Made by a program: the position numbers and the translations under genes. Of a DNA stretch of 13,275 nucleotides, positions 7,589 to 13,275 are shown piece by piece (the first letter of the stretch is position 1; each line of letters begins with the position of its first letter). A model generated the notes under the pieces. The model was not told the origin of the DNA. It saw only the letters and a program-made list of their open reading frames with translations, and did not search any database. Source of the DNA: Candidatus Hydrogenedentota bacterium (lineage in GTDB: Bacteria; Hydrogenedentota; Hydrogenedentia; Hydrogenedentales; CAITNO01); assembly GCA_029554925.1 (NCBI GenBank), contig JAKPUV010001028.1, positions 1 through 13,275 on the forward strand, written 5' to 3'.

Positions 7589-7629
7589 AGCCGTCCAAAA
7601 AAGACGTTGCGGCATTACGCGGGACGGCT
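7589..7629. repeat. Inverted repeat, eight-base arms
   Basis: AGCCGTCC at 7589-7596 and GGACGGCT at 7622-7629 are perfect reverse complements separated by 25 bases that contain a run of six A (six T on the minus strand). It lies between the beta-helix gene and the pilin gene. It could be a transcript-end structure or a protein-binding dyad. The T-run falls inside the loop rather than after the stem, so a standard terminator is unlikely. Confidence 0.4.
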
Positions 7630-7691
7630 TGATGGGCCCATTTTTGTCGGCAGGGGCGGGTCGGCGAACCGGGCAGGAAGGGGCCGCGCCC

Positions 7692-9665
7692 CTACTTGCA
7701 GGGGATGCCGCGGGAGCTGCTGAACCATCCCTCCAGAAAATCCCCGGGCACACTGGGATATGTCACCGATTGGATGTTCATCCAGGTGCGCTGGTCGCCC
7801 ACGGCATAGAACAGGCAGGCGTAACTCCCGTCGGATCCAAGGTCGGGGTCGCTGGCGTTGATGCCCTCGTCCAGCCCCCGGGGGGACAGCACGGGGTTCT
7901 TCCTGCTCAGTTCCCACGCCTTCAGGTCGGGGGAGCGGGCGATGTAGGTCTCAAAGAACCAGCGCGGCGTGCGGTGCTCCAGATAGAGCACATAGTAGAA
8001 GCCGTTGGCGAAGCGGATGCAGGGGCACGCGGCGTAGCGGTCCGTTCCGAGCATCGCGCCGGGCACGGGGGTCCACTTCTTGAGATCGTCCGACCGGGCA
8101 AACTTGACGGTGAACGCGGGATAGGCGGGATCGTTGCTTTCGTAGGCCATGACAAAGCCGTCGGGGCCCGCGCACACGGAGCTGTTGAAGAGCCCCTCAT
8201 CCTTCTGCCGGCGGATGGCGGGGGCATCCTCCCACATTTTCAGGTCCTTGGACCAGAAGTGGTGGATGTCGGTCCAGCCGCCGTCTTCAAACCGGCTGGC
8301 AAAGGCGTGGAAAGTGTCCCCTTCGACAAAAGCGCAGCCCAGGCTGTGGCCCTCGCCGAAGGAGGCCAGTACCTCCCCCGTTTCCGCGTCGGCCAGTTCC
8401 AGCCGGTAGTCGGCGGCCGTGCCCCCGCTGGCGGGCCGGATGCATTTCATCAGGCAGTTCCGCTCCTTCCAGACCACGGGGGACACCTCGCACAGATCCC
8501 GCTGGACGAGTCTCTTGTTCAGCGGCGCCGGCACCGGGGCCGTGTCGGGCGCGGGCGGGGCAAGGTCGGCGTAGTGCTCCGCCGGCCAGTGGCCCAGCCG
8601 CTGGAAGCCCTCCGGCACGGGCTGCTGGAACTGCACATAGGCCATGCAGTTGCCCTTGGTGGTGTGCTTGAAGTCGGGCAGGGTTTCCTTCTCGACCTTC
8701 ACCCCGAAGAGGGTGTACCCCATGAGCAGGCAGTCCTCGAAATCGGCGGCGAAGTGTTTCCCCGCCTGCACGCTCTGGACCACGCCGTCCGTGGGGGTGC
8801 CCGCAGGCTGCGAGAAGTTCAGGGCAATGAGCTTGCACCCCGTGCATTTTGCGCGCGTGAACGTCTTGAACCCGTAGTTGCCGCCCTTCAGCGCGCACTG
8901 CGGCCCCACCATCACGCAGTCCTCAAAGAAGACGTCGGGCCGGTCCGGCATGGCCTGGTTTTCCACGCGGACATAGGCCGCCGCCGTGTCGCCCCACCAG
9001 TCCAGCGCGTGCAGGTGGCACCTTCGGTAGGTGATGGGCTCCTCCGGCCGGGCCAGGCAGCTGGCCACCCCGCCGCCAAAGGCGCGGCCGATGCTCACGC
9101 AGTCCTCCACCAGCACGGAGAAAGGCGCCACCTGGTCCGTGCAGTCGAAGAAGAGGCCGCCGTCGCCGCCGGTGGCATAGAGGCGCTTCAGCTCCCACCG
9201 GTCCCACCCGATGGCCGAGAAGGTCTCGTCCTGGTGCTCCTTGGACCACCCCTTGGAATAGGACCGAATGTTGCCCCACCAGTCGTAGCTCTTGAACCCC
9301 TTCTCCGGGTCTCCGGAGTCGAGGATTACCCAGCCTTTGCGTCCGGAGCCCAGGCTGCCGTCGAAATCGCCGACCAGCGTGTTCCACGCCCCCTGGGCCC
9401 CCTTGTGCGCCGGGTACAGGTTGGCCTCCATGTAGGTGTCCGGCCGGATGATGATCCGGTGGCCGCCCGTGTCGTCGGGCACCGCCAGCAGCGCCTGCTG
9501 CACGGTGCGGAAGGCCCTCTCCCAGGACGAACCGTCCGAGTCGTCGCCCAGCTTGGACACGTAGAGTGTTTTTCCGGCGGGCGCGGTGTCCTGCGCCCGG
9601 AGGGATGACGGGAACCCCGCCAGGGCGGCAACTGCCAGCAGGACGGTCAGGGCGCGTGTCTTCAT
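7692..9665 (-). CDS. Secreted protein with N-terminal parallel beta-helix and C-terminal GH43/GH32-like beta-propeller
   Basis: This is a 657-residue exported protein. AGGAAG (9677-9672) lies six bases before ATG 9665. Residues 1-24 are a signal peptide, with likely cleavage after LRA. Residues 31-75 (KTLYVSKLGDDSDGSSWERA, then RTVQQAL and HRIIIRPDTY) match the opening of pectate-lyase-like right-handed beta-helix proteins. Rung-like repeats carry an E-D-C motif at 187-189 (VEDCVSIG), 248-250 (FEDCVMVG) and 310-312 (FEDCLLMG), suggesting a cysteine ladder. A proline-rich linker (about 367-382) precedes a domain at about 390-650 with three copies of a blade motif S-x-D-L-K-x-W (471-478, 525-531, 578-584), typical of five-bladed propellers of the GH43/GH32 kind. 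Catalytic residues cannot be assigned. It is probably involved in binding or cleaving polysaccharide outside the cytoplasm. It is the last gene of the three-gene minus-strand set, 23 bases after the dehydrogenase. Folds are fairly sure; activity is unknown. Confidence 0.82.
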   Translation of the reverse strand: MKTRALTVLLAVAALAGFPSSLRAQDTAPAGKTLYVSKLGDDSDGSSWERAFRTVQQALLAVPDDTGGHRIIIRPDTYMEANLYPAHKGAQGAWNTLVGDFDGSLGSGRKGWVILDSGDPEKGFKSYDWWGNIRSYSKGWSKEHQDETFSAIGWDRWELKRLYATGGDGGLFFDCTDQVAPFSVLVEDCVSIGRAFGGGVASCLARPEEPITYRRCHLHALDWWGDTAAAYVRVENQAMPDRPDVFFEDCVMVGPQCALKGGNYGFKTFTRAKCTGCKLIALNFSQPAGTPTDGVVQSVQAGKHFAADFEDCLLMGYTLFGVKVEKETLPDFKHTTKGNCMAYVQFQQPVPEGFQRLGHWPAEHYADLAPPAPDTAPVPAPLNKRLVQRDLCEVSPVVWKERNCLMKCIRPASGGTAADYRLELADAETGEVLASFGEGHSLGCAFVEGDTFHAFASRFEDGGWTDIHHFWSKDLKMWEDAPAIRRQKDEGLFNSSVCAGPDGFVMAYESNDPAYPAFTVKFARSDDLKKWTPVPGAMLGTDRYAACPCIRFANGFYYVLYLEHRTPRWFFETYIARSPDLKAWELSRKNPVLSPRGLDEGINASDPDLGSDGSYACLFYAVGDQRTWMNIQSVTYPSVPGDFLEGWFSSSRGIPCK

Positions 9666-9688
9666 TTCAGACTTCCTTTTGCGGCGGT

Positions 9689-10654
9689 TCAGGCCACGCG
9701 GTTCGGCGGCTCCCCGCCCCGGAGGACGGCGATGATGTTGCCCGCCGCAAGGGCGGCCATGCGCGAGCGCGTCTCCACGGACGCGCTGCCCAGATGCGGG
9801 ATCAGAACCGCGTTTTCGCAGTCCATCAGGTCGGGATGCACGCGCGGCTCCTCCTCGAAAACGTCAATCCCCGCGGCGAAAATCTCCCCCGCGCGGAGGG
9901 CGCGGGCGAGGGCCGCCTCGTCCACCACGGGCCCCCGCGAGGTGTTGACGAAGACGGCGGTTTTCTTCATCGCCGCGAACTCCGCGTCGGAGAAGGCGTG
10001 CCGGGTCTCGGGAGTCAGCGGGCAGTGCGCCGTGAGGAAGTCCGCCTCGCGGAGGAGCGTCGCCTTGTCGGTGAAAACCGCGCCGAGCGCGTTCTCCGCG
10101 TCCTCCGGGAGCCGGTTCGCGTCGGTGTACAGCACGCGCATGGAGAACCCGGCCGCGCGCCGCGCCACCGCCTGCCCGATGCGGCCCATGCCGAAGATGC
10201 CCAGGGTCGCGCCGTGGATGTCCAGCCCAAGGAGCTGCATGGGCGACCAGCACGTCCATTGCCCCGCGCGCAGGAAGCGCTCGCCCTCGCCCACGCGGCG
10301 CGCCGCCGCCATGAGCAGGGTCCACGCGAGGTCCGCCGTGGTTTCCGTGAGCACGCCGGGGGTGTTGGACACGGCCACCCCGCGCTCCCGCGCCGCGGCG
10401 AGGTCAATGTTGTCGAAGCCCACGGCGTTGTTCGCCACGATGCGCAGCCCGGGCCCCGCCGCGTCGAGCACGGCGCCGTCAATGCGGTCCGTGAGCATGG
10501 GCAGGAGCGCGTCCGCGCCCCGCACTTCCTCCAGCAGCGCCGCGCGGGGGATGGGGCCGTCCTGTTGCGTCACCGTCACGGCCTCCGCGCCGAAGGCCTC
10601 GCGGAGCATGTCCAGGCCCCGCTCCGGTATCACGCGCGTCACGACGATCTTCAT
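9689..10654 (-). CDS. D-2-hydroxyacid dehydrogenase (glyoxylate/hydroxypyruvate reductase-like)
   Basis: This is a 321-residue cytoplasmic NAD(P)-dependent oxidoreductase that interconverts a 2-keto acid and a D-2-hydroxy acid. It has normal family length. The nucleotide-binding motif is GIFGMGRIGQAVA (Gly155, Gly157, Gly160), and the catalytic triad is complete: Arg240 in NTSRGPVVDE, Glu269 in GIDVFEEEP, His287 in LIPHLGSAS. Substrate-loop features include VANNAVGFDNID and NTPGVLTETTADLAW. The strand after the Rossmann motif ends in LYTDANRL; the acidic Asp178 there hints at NAD(H) rather than NADP(H). GGAG (10667-10664) lies nine bases before the ATG at 10654. It starts 17 bases after the stop of the GH123-like gene and is followed after 23 bases by the beta-helix protein, so it is likely operonic with them and may act on a product of sugar-acid breakdown. 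Glycerate, glyoxylate, hydroxypyruvate and 2-ketogluconate are all possible substrates. Confidence 0.92.
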   Translation of the reverse strand: MKIVVTRVIPERGLDMLREAFGAEAVTVTQQDGPIPRAALLEEVRGADALLPMLTDRIDGAVLDAAGPGLRIVANNAVGFDNIDLAAARERGVAVSNTPGVLTETTADLAWTLLMAAARRVGEGERFLRAGQWTCWSPMQLLGLDIHGATLGIFGMGRIGQAVARRAAGFSMRVLYTDANRLPEDAENALGAVFTDKATLLREADFLTAHCPLTPETRHAFSDAEFAAMKKTAVFVNTSRGPVVDEAALARALRAGEIFAAGIDVFEEEPRVHPDLMDCENAVLIPHLGSASVETRSRMAALAAGNIIAVLRGGEPPNRVA

Positions 10655-10671
10655 CTCTCTGCACTCCGGGG

Positions 10672-13275
10672 TTACGGCTTCTTGGTGAGGGATTCCAGCG
10701 TTTCGGCGATCTGCCTGCGCCGCGCCTCGATGGGCGCGGGGTCCTTGGTGAACTGGGTCAGGCTTTCCGTGATTTCCGGCGGCACGGTCAGAAGCGCCTC
10801 GAGGCGGCCGCGCTCTTCCTCCGCCAGTCCGCCCCCCTTTTCGTCCAGCGCGCGCCGCAGCAGGGCCAGGTACTCGTAGTCCTCGATGCCGTCGCGCAGC
10901 ATCTCGATGCGCACCGTGTCCACCGGCGGCTCAAACACCGGTCCGGCGGGCCGCCCGTCCGCCACCGACTCGGGGGGATACAGGAAGCGCCCGTCGCCGT
11001 TGCCCCAGGGGCGGCGTCCCGGCTCGTTGCCGTAGCCGTACTCCCAGCCCATGGGGTCCTCGTAGGGGTTCTGCGGGTGTTCGGGGTCGGGGTAGGCCGT
11101 CGGGCTGTTCCACAGCAGGGTCTCCCAGATGAGGAGCCCCTGCACGCCGCGCTGCCAGGTCTGCCACAGCCACACGCGCAGCTCCGTGCCCGGGTGGTCG
11201 ATGAACAGCGTCGCGTGGGGCGCCTTCGGCCCCGTGCAGATGTACCACCAGATCCGCTCGCCCAACGCCTGCCGCGCCTGCGCCTCCTTCTCCCGCCACT
11301 CCGGCGTGAGGGGGCACCAGATGTTCGGGCCGCCGGTCAGCTCGTCGTGGATTTCCTCCGTCAGCATCCGGTGGATGCCCGGCGCGGCCTCTTTCAGGCG
11401 CAGGAACCCGTTCATGACGAACGCGTAGTCCTTCGGCTCCGGCTCGTCGAACCAGTACACGAACCCGTCGTCCAGCCAGCCCTTTTCGCGCAGATGCGCC
11501 TCCACCTGCCGGCAGTACTCGCCGAACAGCCGCCGGTACACCGGCGACTCCTCCGGGAAACCCAGCAGCGATGGCGGGGTGCGGGAGTAATAGGTGCCGC
11601 CGCCCATGCCCTCCATGGGTACCGAGAACGTGTTGAAGTGGTATTTCTCGAAGGCTTCCGCCATGGCCCGATCGTACCGGGTCCAGTCGATGGAGACTTC
11701 CAGCGCCTCCGGGTCGGCGGGGGGATTGTCCGGGGACACCTCCGGCCAGCGCACGGTGAAGGGGTCGAACGGGGCGGGGGCGTAGGGGCTGATGTGGTGG
11801 TCCGCCAGCGCGCGGAGGTAGGCGTCCACCACGCGGCGCTGGTCCGCCTCCGCGGAGACCCCGTGGTACGCCAGGGGCTTGGAGATGTCCATGCCGAAGG
11901 CGCTCGTGCAGGTCATGCGGTCCGGCAGCGTGAACCCGAACACGCGCACCTCCAGCGGCACCTCCTCCGCATAGCCACCGGCTGCAACGCGCAGGGTCCC
12001 CCGGTACTCGCCCGGCGGCGTGTCCTTGGCCGGCTTGACCCGCACCCAGTAGGGCTGGTTCTCGCCGGCCGGAATGTCCACGGGGGCCGTCTGCGGCGGC
12101 AGGGGATCGGGCCACGGCGCGGCCACGCCCGTTTTGTCGGTGGGCATGGTCACGGGCACGTACCGGACCCGCAGGATGGAGACGCCCTCCGGGGGAATCA
12201 CCGCACCGCCGGGGCCCTCCAGCGTGGAGGCGGTCACCGTCACGCCCCGAAGGGGTTGTTTTGGCCGGACCACCAGTTGCGCCGCCTCGGCCTCGTTTCG
12301 GGCCGTCTCAATGCGGACAGCCTTCCCCTCCGCCGTGGGAAGCGGCCGGCCCCTGGGGATCTTCCAGCCCGACGATGCCCACCACAGGCCGTCGCCGAGG
12401 CGCTCCCCGTAGGCCGTGCTGAAGTACTCCGAGATCTCGAGGGTGTGGCGCAGGCGCACCCCCTTCGCCTCCACGGTGAGCGGGTGCATGCCCGACTCCG
12501 AAGGCACTGCCAGCGGCGCTCCCAGTGTCCCCTGGGAAAAGACCGCGTCGCCGTCCAGCAGCGCGGCCTCCCCGCCGACCTCGGCACCGTTCTGCCGGAC
12601 GTGCAGGGTGACGCCGGCCTCCGCGGCGTCCGGCGAAAACAGCCCGGGCGCCTCCACCGACAGGTCCATGCCGTCGGCGAGCTCCTCCACGGCGAACCAG
12701 CGCGTGTCGCCCTTCGCGGTCAGGGGTAGCCCATCCAGCGCCGCCTCAATGCGGTAGCCATGCATCTGCACGCTTCCACCGGAGGTGGAGCTGACGGACA
12801 GCCGAATCCAGAGGGACTCCGCGGGCAGCAGGGCCTCCGGCACGGCCACACCGGTCTTTTCCCCCTCTCCAGGCTCGCCGATTTCCGTCCAGGCGGTGCC
12901 GTCCCGGCTGGCCTCAATGCGGAACACGGCCTCGCCATAGTGTTTTGTCCACAGGAAAAGCCGCCCGGACTTGAGGGGATGCTCCGCGATGCGGTGCTCA
13001 AAGGTCAGGTGCATTCCGTCGGAGAAGACCATGCGGTTGGTGTTGAAGCCCGCAGTGAAGTCCCGCGTGGGCCGGAAGACGTTCGTGCTGTTCTCCGCCA
13101 TGGGCGGCGCGAAGAAGTAGTCGTTTCCGGCGATCCGCTCGCCCGCGCCCAGCTCCACCGCCCCGAAACGCGCGTGTGCGGGCACCGCGCGGCACAACTG
13201 CAACCCGTCAAACCGGAACCGGAAGTCGCTTTCCCACTGTCCGAACCGGAATGAAGCGGGGCCCTCCCGGTGCGG
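10672..13275 (-). CDS. GH123/DUF4091-like glycoside hydrolase, 5' end cut by window edge
   Basis: The frame is open from the right edge to TAA at 10674-10672, giving 867 residues. A TTG at 13203 is in frame, but there is no reason to treat it as the start since coding continues to the edge. Residues about 1-260 look like a beta-sandwich, possibly discoidin-like (ITEM seen: RLFLWTKHYGEAVFRIEASR, WIRLSVSSTSGGSVQMHGYR). Residues about 270-440 look like a second beta-rich domain. From about 454 (CTSAFGMDISKPLAYHG) to 840 it matches the DUF4091/GH123 barrel, including the late motifs NGDGRFLYPP and IEMLRDGIEDYEYLALL. In GH123 beta-N-acetylgalactosaminidases an Asp-Glu pair acts in substrate-assisted catalysis; here YWFDEPEPKD supplies Asp610-Glu611 (plus-strand positions 11448-11443). 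Substrate is unproven, and many DUF4091 proteins are uncharacterised. An export signal would lie outside the window. It is probably the first visible gene of an operon with the dehydrogenase and beta-helix genes. Confidence 0.85.
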   Translation of the reverse strand, partial: PHREGPASFRFGQWESDFRFRFDGLQLCRAVPAHARFGAVELGAGERIAGNDYFFAPPMAENSTNVFRPTRDFTAGFNTNRMVFSDGMHLTFEHRIAEHPLKSGRLFLWTKHYGEAVFRIEASRDGTAWTEIGEPGEGEKTGVAVPEALLPAESLWIRLSVSSTSGGSVQMHGYRIEAALDGLPLTAKGDTRWFAVEELADGMDLSVEAPGLFSPDAAEAGVTLHVRQNGAEVGGEAALLDGDAVFSQGTLGAPLAVPSESGMHPLTVEAKGVRLRHTLEISEYFSTAYGERLGDGLWWASSGWKIPRGRPLPTAEGKAVRIETARNEAEAAQLVVRPKQPLRGVTVTASTLEGPGGAVIPPEGVSILRVRYVPVTMPTDKTGVAAPWPDPLPPQTAPVDIPAGENQPYWVRVKPAKDTPPGEYRGTLRVAAGGYAEEVPLEVRVFGFTLPDRMTCTSAFGMDISKPLAYHGVSAEADQRRVVDAYLRALADHHISPYAPAPFDPFTVRWPEVSPDNPPADPEALEVSIDWTRYDRAMAEAFEKYHFNTFSVPMEGMGGGTYYSRTPPSLLGFPEESPVYRRLFGEYCRQVEAHLREKGWLDDGFVYWFDEPEPKDYAFVMNGFLRLKEAAPGIHRMLTEEIHDELTGGPNIWCPLTPEWREKEAQARQALGERIWWYICTGPKAPHATLFIDHPGTELRVWLWQTWQRGVQGLLIWETLLWNSPTAYPDPEHPQNPYEDPMGWEYGYGNEPGRRPWGNGDGRFLYPPESVADGRPAGPVFEPPVDTVRIEMLRDGIEDYEYLALLRRALDEKGGGLAEEERGRLEALLTVPPEITESLTQFTKDPAPIEARRRQIAETLESLTKKP

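Larger units (their letters stand above)
7439..7691. other. Intergenic spacer, AT-richer than its surroundings, with possible pilin promoter
   Basis: No gene is supported here. The part from about 7500 to 7620 is clearly richer in A and T than the flanking genes. On the minus strand TATCAT (7561-7556) with TTTCCC (7584-7579) at 17-base spacing is a weak -10/-35 candidate about 115 bases before the pilin start. Directly after the stop of the beta-helix gene, GGGGC and GCCCC (7692-7688 and 7684-7680, minus strand) can form a five-pair hairpin with a three-base loop followed by only TT, a poor terminator candidate. The long plus-strand frame that begins in this spacer is an antisense shadow of the beta-helix gene. 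Confidence 0.35.

Noticed and set aside
7566..9608. Long plus-strand open frame antisense to the beta-helix/propeller gene
   Set aside because: No recognisable domain or ribosome binding site. The minus strand has a signal peptide and repeat motifs.
11077..12729. Plus-strand open frame antisense to the GH123-like gene
   Set aside because: Biased shadow composition without motifs; the minus strand has conserved DUF4091/GH123 signatures.
13201..13203. TTG as start codon of the GH123-like protein
   Set aside because: The frame stays open to the window edge with similar protein composition, so the gene is truncated rather than starting here.

Overview
The window is GC-rich, dense coding DNA from a bacterium whose envelope carries lipoproteins and type IV pilin-like proteins. 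Large secreted carbohydrate-active proteins of the GH123/DUF4091 type, BACON-like repeats, and an unusual beta-helix plus beta-propeller protein suggest a heterotroph of the PVC/Hydrogenedentota/Lentisphaerota kind. That placement rests on gene flavour only and is tentative. No rRNA, tRNA, CRISPR array, transposase or integrase was seen, and the region reads as ordinary chromosome.

The plus-strand half (1-6988) starts with the 3' end of an oligopeptide/dipeptide ABC transporter ATPase. A sigma70-type promoter candidate with a perfect TTGACA box overlaps the stop codon of that gene. It is placed to drive two lipoprotein genes: a 771-residue protein with BACON-like repeats and a von Willebrand A domain with a degraded metal site (441-2756), and a small unknown lipoprotein (2804-3325). 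Next is a 1168-residue cytoplasmic GH13 (alpha-amylase clan) protein (3482-6988) with intact catalytic residues and large flanking regions of unknown function.

The minus-strand half (13275-6998) converges on the GH13 gene with 9 bases between stop codons. Three closely spaced genes, read from right to left, look like one operon: a GH123/DUF4091-like glycoside hydrolase (cut by the right edge), a D-2-hydroxyacid dehydrogenase, and a secreted beta-helix/beta-propeller protein. The gaps are 17 and 23 bases. After an AT-richer spacer of about 250 bases with an inverted repeat comes a lone type IV pilin/pseudopilin gene.

A plausible joint reading is glycan use. The exported proteins would bind and cleave complex, possibly amino-sugar-containing, polysaccharide; the dehydrogenase would handle a sugar-acid-derived product; and the GH13 protein would act on internal alpha-glucan. 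The link between the two halves is inference. I see no clearly new multi-gene system. The least-described pieces are the beta-helix/propeller protein, the vWA lipoprotein and the flanks of the GH13 protein.
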